From: Dorea_A sp016295505
Lineage (GTDB): Bacteria; Bacillota; Clostridia; Lachnospirales; Lachnospiraceae
Direction of reading: 5' to 3'
Assembly: GCF_039832105.1 (NCBI RefSeq)
Contig: NZ_JBDOHS010000003.1
Location: 1-64,000, forward strand
Length of the DNA: 64,000 nucleotides
Below are positions 34,341 to 44,262 of the stretch, piece by piece; position 1 is the stretch's first letter, and each line of letters opens with the position of its first letter. A model generated the notes under the pieces. It was not told the DNA's origin. It made no database searches and saw only the letters and a program-made list of their open reading frames with translations. The position numbers and the translations under genes are program-made.

Positions 34341-34365
34341 TAGTAATATTTTCAAAAAAATATTC

Positions 34366-34686
34366 TTAAATTCTCTCTGAAAAGAATTTAATCGTCTCTT
34401 TCAAATCATCACTGAAATCATCAAGATCTTCCAACGTAATCGCACCTTCATTCAATAACGACATTATGATATGGAACTGGTTGGATCTGCTCATTTCACA
34501 CTGAACACCACAATCCCGTTTATCCTCTTTGATGCGTTTCTCAAGCTTCCAGAATTTATCTGATGGATTTCCCTCTCCACTAAGGATTTCGATGTACTCT
34601 TTATTCAGTTTATCCATATATGCTTCTTGCCATCCAACAATCTTACTCCGAAATAATTTCCAGTCTTTTTCCGAAAATCTGTTCAT
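34366..34686 (-). CDS. Conserved hypothetical protein beside AlbA_2 protein
   Basis: About 106 acidic, helical residues (MNRFSEKDWKLFRSKIVGW, ERIKEDKR-type helix, DLDDFSDDLKETIKFF). I know this small protein as a common unnamed family of gut Firmicutes, sometimes mislabelled as a multidrug transporter; it has no membrane segment. The ATG at 34686 is preferred, with GAGGTG about 11 nt upstream. It follows the AlbA_2 gene by 27 bp in the same direction, likely one operon. Confidence 0.7.
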   Translation of the reverse strand: MNRFSEKDWKLFRSKIVGWQEAYMDKLNKEYIEILSGEGNPSDKFWKLEKRIKEDKRDCGVQCEMSRSNQFHIIMSLLNEGAITLEDLDDFSDDLKETIKFFSERI

Positions 34687-34713
34687 ATCAGTCACAGCAC
34701 CTCGCAATACTAT

Positions 34714-36204
34714 TTATCTTTTTTTGTAACGCTTTCCCTTAGTTGCTCCATTATCTTCAAGTTTTTCATCAGATACTAATGCGCGAAGCAATTCCTTAGT
34801 CCTAGTTTCTTTCACTCCAAGTACCTCTACTAACTCATTTGCTTTATACCAGATATCTGGTTTCATAAAAGCAAGAATCTTTTCATATTGTTCTTGCGTT
34901 TTTTTCGTCACTTTTTTTCTGTCGCTTTTTTCCGTCGTTTTTTTTCCGTCGCTTTTTTCCGTCGCCTTTTTCACAAAAGGAAGTGACAATACTGTCCTGT
35001 CCGGATCAAATCGCTCCTCAATCTCCGGTTCTATGAATCCTTCATCTTCCCATACATTGAAAATATTCGGAACACCACTTCCGGCACGTTCACCTATATT
35101 AATGAGATTGAACATTTTCATGAGAGATTTGTTTCGCGGATCAGACTCACCACCTAAGCGCATCTGTTTTTTACCGGTTCTAACATATCCTGGATTCGCA
35201 AAGATAATTTTATCTGGTTCTTTTCTGATTACTACTCCACGAACTCCATGATAATCAGCATTAATCAAACAGTTTGCCAATGCCTCACGAAGTGCCTTGT
35301 GTACCGGAGTATCATCAACACGCTCTCCGCCTACCATCTTAAATGGTATTTTGATATCCTTAATAAGCTTATTGTAAACTCTAAAGTAAAAATCACAAAC
35401 ATTCCCCGACCATTCACCAGAACTGGAATGTAATCTATCAGTCCAACGAATCGTGGAGTCGAGTTCTTCCCTGTAATCCAAAAAATATTCCGGAAAATGT
35501 CTGACAATGTTATACTCATTGCCAAACATAAGCATACCTGCTGCAGTCGGATGTAACTGTCCATCTTCCTCCGAAATGGCTGCGGCACCAATACTTCTTA
35601 AATACTCATGGTCATTGAGCCGTTCAAAAGGATGTCCTTCTTTCAAAGTTCTATGACTATTACGGTAACCATGGATTGTCTCATAATTTAAATCTTCCAT
35701 AGGTACTTTATCAAGCACTTCCATATCCATCGTTCTCTCCGTCTGGTCACGGAGCATTGTCTTTACCTGTAATCTGGTACAATGATAGTCGCCTTCATAA
35801 TTCCTGCGAAATGTTCCATTGAAAATGTCATTATTAATATACACCGGTTTTTGTTCTCTCTTTGCCATCGGCACATAAATAACCATAACAACATCTTTAT
35901 TTTCGCCTACCACATAAGTTTTTACATCTTCATCAGACAAAAGATTAATGTTTACTTTTTTCGGATTGTTAATGGTATCCCAAAAATCTTTGCGCAATTT
36001 CGCTTCATTTTGTAATCCTGTAGTTCTCCAACTGCCATCTTTTTCTTCTTTAACACCAAGAATAATGACACCGCCATAGCAATTTGCAAATGCAGAATAA
36101 GTATCCCATAAAGAAACCGGCAAACCACCATTTGCCTTTTTCACTTCTCTTCGGTTATCTTCTCTATATTCATCGAACTGTGAAATATCAAATACATCTT
36201 GCAC
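34714..36204 (-). CDS. AlbA_2/Schlafen-type ATP-binding protein
   Basis: About 496 residues. N-terminal AlbA_2 (Schlafen AAA_4-like) domain, VKKANGGLPVSLWDTYSAFANCYGGVIILGV; a central HATPase_c_4-like domain with EALANCLINADYH and GERAGSGVPNIF; a lysine/threonine-rich linker with repeated KKxTEKSD units (about 418-450); and a C-terminal winged helix. I set a GTG start at 36204 with AAAGG upstream. Such proteins are predicted transcription regulators or defence-linked nucleic-acid factors. Confidence 0.85.
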   Translation of the reverse strand: MQDVFDISQFDEYREDNRREVKKANGGLPVSLWDTYSAFANCYGGVIILGVKEEKDGSWRTTGLQNEAKLRKDFWDTINNPKKVNINLLSDEDVKTYVVGENKDVVMVIYVPMAKREQKPVYINNDIFNGTFRRNYEGDYHCTRLQVKTMLRDQTERTMDMEVLDKVPMEDLNYETIHGYRNSHRTLKEGHPFERLNDHEYLRSIGAAAISEEDGQLHPTAAGMLMFGNEYNIVRHFPEYFLDYREELDSTIRWTDRLHSSSGEWSGNVCDFYFRVYNKLIKDIKIPFKMVGGERVDDTPVHKALREALANCLINADYHGVRGVVIRKEPDKIIFANPGYVRTGKKQMRLGGESDPRNKSLMKMFNLINIGERAGSGVPNIFNVWEDEGFIEPEIEERFDPDRTVLSLPFVKKATEKSDGKKTTEKSDRKKVTKKTQEQYEKILAFMKPDIWYKANELVEVLGVKETRTKELLRALVSDEKLEDNGATKGKRYKKR

Positions 36205-36281
36205 TGCAATCACCTTTCTTTCACATATTTGTATTAATGATTTTAGCCCAACTTTACACATAAAACAATACATAAATCATT

Positions 36282-37961
36282 CTAAAATCCCGCTTTCCTC
36301 AGCTCATCCATCATTGCAGGTCTTCTACGATAAATTACTTTCCACTCTTTGGCAATCTGATCTGCTTTTCCCCTTCCGTCCGGATATTTTGTAATCTTTT
36401 TCAAATAAGTCATCAGCCCTTTATATGCTTTTCTGTCACATACGCTTTCCGCATGTTTCCGTACATAATTTACATATGTATCTCTGACGATATCCGGAAA
36501 CTTCTTTTTCAATACCTTTTCATATTGATCTAATGTATAAATCGAACCACTTTCCACAATCGTTTTCAGCAATCTATCATATAGTTCTTCAAATTCCAGA
36601 AAACGAAACTTTATTCCTAAACATGAATTTGAATTTAAAATCTGTTCCCGATATGTACACCATTCTTCCTCATCACACGTCGCCTTTAACAATTTTACAT
36701 TTTCAAGATTATCCTGTCTGCAGGAAAAAACCTGACAAATTAATTCTTTTTTATAATCCTCTTGTTGTCCAGTTTTGTGATATATCTGAATTAACTGTTC
36801 ACTGTATTTTGAGACAAGACCTGCATATTCCTTATCCAGTTTTTTGCTTTCTTCCAGAACTTCAATTGCCTTATCATATGCTTTCTTATCAAGATATTCT
36901 TTGATTTCCAATTCCCTTATTGCAGAAAAATGTCTGAATTTTGTCCTGTATTCATTGATTTCATTCTCCGAGTAATTTAACTCTTTCATAATCTGCAACC
37001 GTTTAAGAATAATATTTTCAAAGCCATAATATGATGAATACAAGCTTCCACAGTCAGTCTTATCCCCTGCGCGTTCAATCAACTCATCCAGCATTCGTAA
37101 CTTTTCCAGCAACATGCTTGTATCATGAAACTCGTCCATTAAGAAGTCGCTGATATAGTCTTCCATATAATCTATAACATAGTTTTGAGGACGTCCTTTA
37201 AACCACTGAAACATCTGATCACGCTGTTCATCTGTTGCCTGATCCAGAATCTGTTTCCAATATTCATAACAGCTATTCGCAATCCATGTAGTACCACCAT
37301 CTGAATCATCAATATCCTGATTTCCAACCATATGGAACACTTCATTTGTAAGCTCAAACGCCTGCATTATAAGTTTTTTATCAATTAAATTCTGCACATT
37401 CTCATCCAGGAACGCCTCCAGATCATGTACATAATCCATTGCATGATAATAGTCAACGTATCCACTTCTGTCAGAATACTTCCACGCAATCATTTCAACT
37501 TCTTGCTTCAATCGGTTCATCTGAACCGGACTGATTTTATCAACATATTTTGTTAAAATCTGATTTTGTAGAGAATCATCTTTTAGAGCAAGCTCCAATA
37601 ATATATTTCTCACTTCAGATTCATCTATATTCTTTATTACATCCTCTAATTCTGTTTTGATATCAGTCGAATTCTCTCTTACTTCACTTGTCATCTGAGC
37701 AGACTTTTCTTCAATCTCATATAAGACCGCAGCCATGTGTTTGCAATAATTCCCATCTTCTGCATACGGACAGTCACAGAACATATCTACAATTTCATTA
37801 TCATAGATTTCCACTTCTACTTCATAATCATAACTGCCTTCAACTGTGGCCTTATAACCGGTTCCTGTTCTTTCCAAGGAACTAACCGCCCCGTTTTCGT
37901 AATAATCCCATCCTCGAGCTAAAATATGTGTTTTAAATAAACATTCCCACGACTTTAGCAT
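36282..37961 (-). CDS. SWIM zinc-finger domain protein
   Basis: About 559 residues. N-terminal SWIM finger CDCPYAEDGNYCKHMAAVLY (CxCxnCxH) at about 65-85 binds zinc; the rest is a long helical-repeat region. Start at ATG 37961 with GGAGG 9 nt upstream. SWIM proteins often partner SNF2 helicases, but none is nearby. It stands 78 bp upstream of the AlbA_2 gene in the same direction. Confidence 0.85.
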   Translation of the reverse strand: MLKSWECLFKTHILARGWDYYENGAVSSLERTGTGYKATVEGSYDYEVEVEIYDNEIVDMFCDCPYAEDGNYCKHMAAVLYEIEEKSAQMTSEVRENSTDIKTELEDVIKNIDESEVRNILLELALKDDSLQNQILTKYVDKISPVQMNRLKQEVEMIAWKYSDRSGYVDYYHAMDYVHDLEAFLDENVQNLIDKKLIMQAFELTNEVFHMVGNQDIDDSDGGTTWIANSCYEYWKQILDQATDEQRDQMFQWFKGRPQNYVIDYMEDYISDFLMDEFHDTSMLLEKLRMLDELIERAGDKTDCGSLYSSYYGFENIILKRLQIMKELNYSENEINEYRTKFRHFSAIRELEIKEYLDKKAYDKAIEVLEESKKLDKEYAGLVSKYSEQLIQIYHKTGQQEDYKKELICQVFSCRQDNLENVKLLKATCDEEEWCTYREQILNSNSCLGIKFRFLEFEELYDRLLKTIVESGSIYTLDQYEKVLKKKFPDIVRDTYVNYVRKHAESVCDRKAYKGLMTYLKKITKYPDGRGKADQIAKEWKVIYRRRPAMMDELRKAGF

Positions 37962-38102
37962 TTGTAATATCCTCCACACGAAAATCCGAATTTGCGTAGT
38001 TCATAAAATCAGTTTCAAATTTTACTTAGTCTACATTCTATATTACATTCTCTTTTCAGATTTTGCGAACAAAATTTGAGATGATATCTCCTATTCTCAT
38101 CA

Positions 38103-38246
38103 CTAATTATACAATTGCAGAATCCCCCTCATCACATGTGGATGGGTTTCTGCAATAATATCATCCCATACTGATGTATGTTCATTCCAATCCTGATACT
38201 TTATTTCTTTCTTATACGGATTGCTGATAATTTTTATCTTTCTCAT
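38103..38246 (-). pseudogene. N-terminal fragment of unknown protein (MRKIKIISNPYKKEI)
   Basis: 47 residues that resemble the opening of a dynamin-type GTPase family of Firmicutes (KIxIISNPYKKEI-x-W). The rest is missing. Weak assignment; perhaps a decayed start. Confidence 0.3.
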
Positions 38247-38488
38247 ACTCTTTCTCCAATTCCTTAAAATCCATTGGTTTGTACATATATTCACCGTCAT
38301 AATTATATCACAACTCTATTTACAAATGAATGTTATCTCTTCCCTCTAAAGAATGTCACGTGTATCATTCTTTTGCTGGGTATAATTATAAACCTTTAGC
38401 CGTCCCTTAATATGTACATCCAAAGAAAAGGCCGAAACTCTCCGACCTTTCCCTCTACCCTATTCATTTCACCACATACACTGCTTTT
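38247..38488. other. Noncoding gap before second direct repeat
   Basis: AT-rich, no frame or hairpin that I can support. Confidence 0.4.
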
Positions 38489-38689
38489 ACAAACCGTTCT
38501 ATTTTATCACCACCATATGTATGGTACTTTTACTCACCCCGAATTTTTTCGCAGTCTGCCTCACAGTCGCCTTATGTTCAATGATATAATATGCGATCTC
38601 TACTGCCCGTTCCTCAATATAATCTTTCATACAAAACCCCTGCATTCATTGTTTTTACAATGTATGCAGGGGTGAGTAGCAATATGCGG
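38489..38689. repeat. 201-bp direct repeat, copy 2
   Basis: Near-identical to 34140-34340. The repeats enclose the hypothetical, AlbA_2 and SWIM genes. The 120 bp after it (to 38812) hold no full gene; a minus-strand frame there reads IRKDTDIIAPEWVKKEE and may be another gene remnant. Confidence 0.88.
38499..38630 (-). pseudogene. SpoIIID-like N-terminal fragment, copy 2
   Basis: 43 codons identical to copy 1 up to STIHMVVIK, then TAG. A full SpoIIID needs another 40 residues. In both copies an alternative frame at the end reads D/N-K-I/M-ERFV with mostly silent or conservative changes. Confidence 0.75.
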
Positions 38690-38812
38690 ACTCTGTCTTT
38701 TCCTTTTTCATCCTGTTTGTTCTTCTTTTTTGACCCACTCAGGCGCAATAATATCTGTATCTTTACGAATGGATTTTCCTCTGCTGTTCTTATGTCAAAT
38801 CACCATTACATT

Positions 38813-40930
38813 TTAATCCAAATCCAAATACCACTCTTCTCCTATATCATTTACAACTTTTCCCGTTGTAAGATCAACCATTACATAATACACCCATGCA
38901 TTATGTTCTTTCTTTGTACGTAATTTAAGAAAATACCCCTCGTCAGTCTCCGAACAATCCTCCTCGTACACCACGTACTCATCTGTATTATGTTCCTCGT
39001 TATAGTGCTCTGCAACAATTTTACGAATTTCCTCTGGAGTCACAGTTTTTGTGTTATTACTATACATTAATATATCTTTTACCAACTCCCCTGTCAGTGC
39101 ATTGACTGTTGCCCCCGCTACCTCGGCGCCATCTTTTTCAAATGCTATGTTAGTTGTATATATTTGTCCGGCATCCCAATATGATACTTCAGACTGTCGG
39201 ACAGTTACTTCAAGATCAGCAGGTACACTTAATTGCTCTCTAACTGCTTCCTGCTTAATTTGAATATAAGAACCACAGATAAAATCATCCCAGCCATATA
39301 ATTTGCTGACATCAACATCTTTACTTTTTTCAGAAGTTGTAATATTAAGCATTTTGATCGATCCACTTTCTGAATAACTCAAATCATACTTTAACTGTGT
39401 TACACCACTTTCATCCATATTAACCAGTTTGATTGTTAGTTCATTATTTTCCAGATTGTATGTAGTTGTATAATCTGATTCTCCGCTAATCGTCGCAGAA
39501 TATTTCACTTTTCCATTTGAATCAAATATAATCTGTACTGCATCTGAAGACTCATCTTGTATCCATATTCCCTCTAACATTTCATCTGTGATTTCTGATT
39601 CTACAGTTTTTGATTCTGTTTTTTCTAATTCGATAACTCCCCATTTACCATGCGTTTTTACCCAGCACTTTCCATCGTATACTGGACGAATCGCCTCAAA
39701 GATACCTGATGGGATCACGACTCTTCCCTGCATATCTCTCAATTCCCATTGTTCATCTTTACACAGAGGAACATAGCCCTCTGAATATGCATAACAATAC
39801 GCTTTAGACTCATCTATATCTTTCCAGAAAGGAAAATCCTTCCACGAAGCATCATACTCCAGAGGGATAATCTCTTCTCCCTCTTCATTTACATATCCCC
39901 ATTTACCATCTTTGCAGACAGCCATTCTGTTATCAGAACTCGAACCGCATTCGTCATAAATAAAGTCTGTTTTCAACTTATCATTATAATAAATCGCATA
40001 TGGAGCGGATAAAGAATTCCACCAGGATATCCAATATCCGTCTTTTCCCTCTTGATATTTTTCTTCTGAATTTTTCACAGGAAGAGGAATATCTCTGAAA
40101 AACTCATTTGTGTAATCTTCAGAAAATAATCCCTGAATCCCCTTATTGTAATAATACGCATAAGGAGCATAGCCTCTGCCTTCAAATAACGTGATTTCAT
40201 CATTTTCTATAGTATACTGTTGCCCATCTGTTATAGCTTCCATCATATACTCTTCATTAAAACTTAATATCTTACTATAATCCATTCCCCCCTTTATATT
40301 TCCATCCATGCCAATCAAACCTAACGATTTTCCTCGTCTGATTATTGCATAAGGGGATTCAAACTGACGGTACATCTCGTTATAAGAATATATCTCTCCA
40401 CCTTCCGATGTATAGTAAATATCATCCGCTTCTATCTGTGGATCAACCACCCATCTATAACTAATATATCCTTCTATTTCTTCTATTTTTGAGTCGATTT
40501 CAGATGCGTCATCATCATTGCCAACATTTTCCCGTCCTTGTGTCAATATATCAAATGCCTTTTCCCGGTCTCCCTGTACAACATAGATATCTGCCAACTT
40601 CAAATATGGCTCACTCCGTTTCGGGTCTATGGTAATCGCTTTCAGATATGAAGTCTCTGCCCTGTCATAATCCATCTCTTCCAGATACTTTGCTCCGTCC
40701 TCTAATAAATTTTGATACTTCTGCTTTTCTTTCTTATCCTGCAACACAAAAATTCCTTCCACCACAACTGCCACCAGTATAAGAACAATGAAAATAATCG
40801 CTATAACACTTCCAGACTTACGTATTTTCTTCGGATTCTGCGGAACACTTTCCTCCACAGCATTCCCACATTTTCCACAGAACTTTGCGCCCTCTTCCAA
40901 CTTATTTCCACATTCACTACAATAGCTCAT
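38813..40930 (-). CDS. Zinc-ribbon, TPR and WG-repeat membrane protein
   Basis: About 705 residues. N-terminal double-CxxC zinc ribbon (CSECGNKLEEGAKFCGKCG), a membrane helix at about 47-68, a TPR pair (about 75-150), a WG-repeat region (GKWGYVNEEGEEIIPLEY; GKWGVIELE) and a C-terminal lipocalin-like plus PepSY-like segment. Start at ATG 40930, with AAGGAGAAGAAGG upstream, rather than 40966. Probably an extracytoplasmic sensor or envelope protein; role unknown. Confidence 0.82.
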   Translation of the reverse strand: MSYCSECGNKLEEGAKFCGKCGNAVEESVPQNPKKIRKSGSVIAIIFIVLILVAVVVEGIFVLQDKKEKQKYQNLLEDGAKYLEEMDYDRAETSYLKAITIDPKRSEPYLKLADIYVVQGDREKAFDILTQGRENVGNDDDASEIDSKIEEIEGYISYRWVVDPQIEADDIYYTSEGGEIYSYNEMYRQFESPYAIIRRGKSLGLIGMDGNIKGGMDYSKILSFNEEYMMEAITDGQQYTIENDEITLFEGRGYAPYAYYYNKGIQGLFSEDYTNEFFRDIPLPVKNSEEKYQEGKDGYWISWWNSLSAPYAIYYNDKLKTDFIYDECGSSSDNRMAVCKDGKWGYVNEEGEEIIPLEYDASWKDFPFWKDIDESKAYCYAYSEGYVPLCKDEQWELRDMQGRVVIPSGIFEAIRPVYDGKCWVKTHGKWGVIELEKTESKTVESEITDEMLEGIWIQDESSDAVQIIFDSNGKVKYSATISGESDYTTTYNLENNELTIKLVNMDESGVTQLKYDLSYSESGSIKMLNITTSEKSKDVDVSKLYGWDDFICGSYIQIKQEAVREQLSVPADLEVTVRQSEVSYWDAGQIYTTNIAFEKDGAEVAGATVNALTGELVKDILMYSNNTKTVTPEEIRKIVAEHYNEEHNTDEYVVYEEDCSETDEGYFLKLRTKKEHNAWVYYVMVDLTTGKVVNDIGEEWYLDLD

Positions 40931-40971
40931 ACCTTCTTCTCCTTCCAGCGCAATTCCTGTTTCCATGCCGT

Positions 40972-41949
40972 TTAAAGTATCTCTTCAAATGGATACCGCA
41001 CTCCCCATTCTTCCCGGAGAGCATCCATCTGTTCCATAATCTTTACGGTCTCGCTATGCGGCATTTCTTCACATTCCAGTTGTCCGGCTTCTAATGCACG
41101 CATGCAGGCCTCCACTTCATACTCATATCCGGTGATCTGCTTCGGCACTTCTATGGAGCGGACTAATTCTCTGTCTTTTGTAAATACTTCAATCTTATCA
41201 ATATTATTGATATTATGAGCAATCAGATATCCTTTCGTGCCGTAGATCATGCCATACTGTTCCGTTGCAGCCAACATCCCTGCGTGCAGTGTTGCGAGAC
41301 GTCCATCCTTGTAAGTAAAAATCATTGCATCTTCTGCGTCCATTCCAGACTCCAGTTTTACACAAGTTGAGGTGACCTTCTCGATCTCATTTCCGAAAAA
41401 CATACTTGCAAAATTAATCGGATATACGCCCAAATCCAGAAGTGCACCACCGGCAAGTTCCGGTTTAATCAGACGTTCTACACCAGAAAGCTCATACCCC
41501 AGATTCGCACTTAACAGCTGAAGTTCTCCGAGTTCTCCGCTTTCCAAAATCTCTGAAATGATCTTCCGGGACGGCATATAACGGGTCCAGATTGCCTCTG
41601 TGACGAATACCTGTTTTTCTTTTGCATACTCAAGGAGCTCTCTTGCCTGCTTTGCATTTGCAGTGAAAGCTTTCTCACACAACACCGGCTTACCATAAGA
41701 AATACATAATTTTGCATGTTCCAGATGATGAGAATGCGGAGTCGCAACATAAACAAGATCTACCTTCTCATCAGCCAACATTTCCTCATAAGAACCATAC
41801 GCTTTCTCCACATGCTCCTCTTTTGCAAATGTTTGTGCCTTTTGAAGATCACGCGAAGCGACCGCATATGCGTTCGCTCCTTCCATTCCATTTAAAGTAA
41901 GTGCCATTTTACGGGCAATACCACCCGCTCCTAATATTCCAACATTCAT
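40972..41949 (-). CDS. Gfo/Idh/MocA-family oxidoreductase
   Basis: 325 residues. NAD(P)-binding GILGAGGIARKMA at 4-16, VATPHSHHLEHAKLCISYGKPVLCEKAF (EKP-type motif as CEKAF), then GGALLDLGVYPINFA typical of the C-terminal domain. Probably a sugar or polyol dehydrogenase; substrate unknown. AAAGAGG before the ATG. Confidence 0.9.
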   Translation of the reverse strand: MNVGILGAGGIARKMALTLNGMEGANAYAVASRDLQKAQTFAKEEHVEKAYGSYEEMLADEKVDLVYVATPHSHHLEHAKLCISYGKPVLCEKAFTANAKQARELLEYAKEKQVFVTEAIWTRYMPSRKIISEILESGELGELQLLSANLGYELSGVERLIKPELAGGALLDLGVYPINFASMFFGNEIEKVTSTCVKLESGMDAEDAMIFTYKDGRLATLHAGMLAATEQYGMIYGTKGYLIAHNINNIDKIEVFTKDRELVRSIEVPKQITGYEYEVEACMRALEAGQLECEEMPHSETVKIMEQMDALREEWGVRYPFEEIL

Positions 41950-42001
41950 TTTTCATACCTCTTTTCTATTTTCTATACAGTCTATTATACCTGAATGTTA
42001 T

Positions 42002-43363
42002 CTACATTTTGTTATCTTGTTCGATTTCCATATCTTTTGGAAGCACCCAACTCAAAACAAGAGCTATTATGAATACCCCTGCAACCATATTTGAGCCGAA
42101 TATATCCCCGAAAATGGATGGCAATCCTGAGAAGAAACCTTCTACCTGTGTTACGCCTACCCCTACACATAAAGAGGTGGCAACAATGATCATATTTCTA
42201 TGATTAAAGCCTACTTTTGCGATCATCTCGAATCCGGCAACAACGATGGATCCAAACATAATAACGGTACATCCGCCGAGAACACAATCCGGCAGAGTCG
42301 ATAAGAACGCACCGATCGGCGGGAACAAACCTCCCAGGATCAACAGCAGCGCCCCAAACATGATCGTAAAGCGATTGACGACTTTAGTCATTTTCAAAAG
42401 ACCGACATTCTGGCTGAATGACGTGATTGGCGATACTCCGAAAACACCTCCGGCAATTGCTGACATAAATCCGTCCACAGCCAGAGAGCCGCTGATTTCC
42501 TCATCAGTGATATCTCTTCCGAGAGCACCTGTACATGCGGCCGTAGTATCTCCGATCGTTTCCACTGCAGACACTAAAAAGACGATAACGAACGAGATAA
42601 TGATACCGATGTTAAACTTAGGTGCATAGGCAAATAATGAAGGAAAGGAAAACACTCCAAGTTGTGAAATCGTGGTACCCATTGCGGAAAAGTCTACCAT
42701 TCCGAAACAAATGGCAACCATATATCCAACGATTAGACCGAATAATACATTCAGCTGCTTCAGTACGCCTTTGGCAAACACATGAAATGTCAGACAGGCA
42801 ACCAATGTAATGGTACCGACCAGAAGATTTTGCCATGCACCGATTTCATATTTTGCAGAACTGGCATAAGAAGAAACGCCTACATTCAAAATACTAAGAC
42901 CAATGGACGTAACTACACAGCCTGCAACGATAGGCTGGATCAATTTTCTCCAGTATTTTGCAGTAAGTCCCAGGACACCTTCCAGACATCCTCCGACAAT
43001 AATGCCACCGATCATATATCCGTAATCCTGGGAAGCCGATGCAAGACATGCAGCCAGAAAAGTAAAGCTTAACCCCATAACAATTGGCAGCCCGGATCCT
43101 ATTTTCCAGATAGGATATAGCTGAATCAATGTACCGATTCCTGCCACAAGCATACAATTTTGAATCAATTGTGCCGTCTCTGTCTGCGTAAACGCCTGTC
43201 CGTTATATACAGCAACACCTGCAATAATTATTAACGGAGTCACATTTGCTACAAACATTGCTAATACATGCTGAAAGCCAAATGGAATTGCTTTTGCAAC
43301 AGGAACCCGCCCCTCCAATCGGTAAATGTTACTGACATTTGCTGCGTTCTTTTCTTTTGCCAT
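42002..43363 (-). CDS. NCS2 uracil/xanthine permease
   Basis: 453 residues, about 12-14 membrane segments. NCS2 features: VPVAKAIPFGFQHVLAMFVANVTP at the N terminus, VSAVETIGDTTA in the middle (functional Glu) and GVSPITSFSQNVG near 310-325. Fits xanthine/uric-acid branch better than uracil (QNVG). Promoter and palindrome are upstream at 43391-43442. GAGGAG before the ATG. Confidence 0.9.
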   Translation of the reverse strand: MAKEKNAANVSNIYRLEGRVPVAKAIPFGFQHVLAMFVANVTPLIIIAGVAVYNGQAFTQTETAQLIQNCMLVAGIGTLIQLYPIWKIGSGLPIVMGLSFTFLAACLASASQDYGYMIGGIIVGGCLEGVLGLTAKYWRKLIQPIVAGCVVTSIGLSILNVGVSSYASSAKYEIGAWQNLLVGTITLVACLTFHVFAKGVLKQLNVLFGLIVGYMVAICFGMVDFSAMGTTISQLGVFSFPSLFAYAPKFNIGIIISFVIVFLVSAVETIGDTTAACTGALGRDITDEEISGSLAVDGFMSAIAGGVFGVSPITSFSQNVGLLKMTKVVNRFTIMFGALLLILGGLFPPIGAFLSTLPDCVLGGCTVIMFGSIVVAGFEMIAKVGFNHRNMIIVATSLCVGVGVTQVEGFFSGLPSIFGDIFGSNMVAGVFIIALVLSWVLPKDMEIEQDNKM

Positions 43364-43390
43364 TTTTGTTCTCCTCTTTTATTATAATTA

Positions 43391-43404
43391 CAGGCAATTG
43401 CCTG
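43391..43404. promoter_or_regulatory. 14-bp palindrome at the permease promoter
   Basis: CAGGCAATTGCCTG is perfectly palindromic and lies at the expected start site of the permease promoter. A likely repressor site; the regulator is not known. Confidence 0.5.
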
Positions 43405-43413
43405 CTTAAGCAA

Positions 43414-43442
43414 AGTATAACATCTACCTATATACAATTCAA
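43414..43442 (-). promoter_or_regulatory. Promoter of the purine/uracil permease
   Basis: Minus strand: -35 TTGAAT (43437-43442), 17-bp spacer, -10 TATACT (43414-43419). Confidence 0.7.
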
Positions 43443-43605
43443 TCTAAGCATCATACTTTCAGATTTATTCATCCGGATATTATTAATCGTCTCGATTTTC
43501 TTTCCCAATGAACTTTTTCTCTCGAAATATGGTATAGTGGTTTAAGTACTTAATGCTGGAGCATGCAAAAAAAGTGATGAATGACATGAAATGGAGGTCT
43601 GAAAT

Positions 43606-44165
43606 ATGAATTTGACAGAAGCAATGAACGCTCGACACAGCGTTCGTCAATATGATAAGAAACCAATAGACAGAGAAACGGTTGATGAACTGCAGAAGGA
43701 AATCTCTGCCTGCCACCGGGAAAGCGGAATGCATATTCAGCTGATCACAAATGAGCCGCAGGCTTTTGACAGTTTTATGGCTCACTACTGAAAATTCAGC
43801 GGTGTTACCAGCTACCTTGCTATCATCGGAACAAAATCGCCCTCCCTTGATGAGATGGCCGGTTATTACGGAGAACGCCTTGTTCTGAAGGCACAGCAGC
43901 TGGGACTGAATACTTGCTGGGTGGCGATGACCTACCGAAAGATCAAAACTGCTTTTTCCACCGCTCCCGGCGAAAAGCTTTGTATCGTTATTGCACTTGG
44001 CTATGGAAAGACTCAGGGAGTTCCCCATAAGTCCAAATCTTTTGAAGACGTGGCAAAAACTGACGGATCGGCTCCGGAATGGGATTTTACAGTAAGATCG
44101 ATCTCGGCATTGTAAAATACCATTTTGAAATCGGAGCCGGCAAAGACAACTTCAACTGGAAATAA
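43606..44165 (+). pseudogene. Nitroreductase-family pseudogene
   Basis: Starts MNLTEAMNARHSVRQYDKKPI, the FMN-binding opening of nitroreductases. TGA at 43789-43791 replaces the Gly expected in AHY(G)KFSGV; the frame continues with YYGERLVLKAQQLGLNTCWVA. After APEW the protein jumps frame to YSKIDLGIVKYHFEIGAG and ends at 44165, so about 60 residues of the usual core are deleted. GGAGG before the ATG. Inactive. Confidence 0.85.
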
Positions 44166-44206
44166 CTCTACTGATCCGGATATCATTCAATCGCTCCCAA
44201 AATAAA

Positions 44207-44237
44207 ACTGCTGCATAACCAGGGATTATGCAGCAGT
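44207..44237 (-). terminator. Terminator of the shikimate dehydrogenase operon
   Basis: ACTGCTGCATAA (44207-44218) pairs perfectly with 44226-44237; on the minus strand TTTTATTTT follows. May act in both directions. Confidence 0.8.
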
Positions 44238-44262
44238 CTCATTTTATGGAGGGACAATTGAA

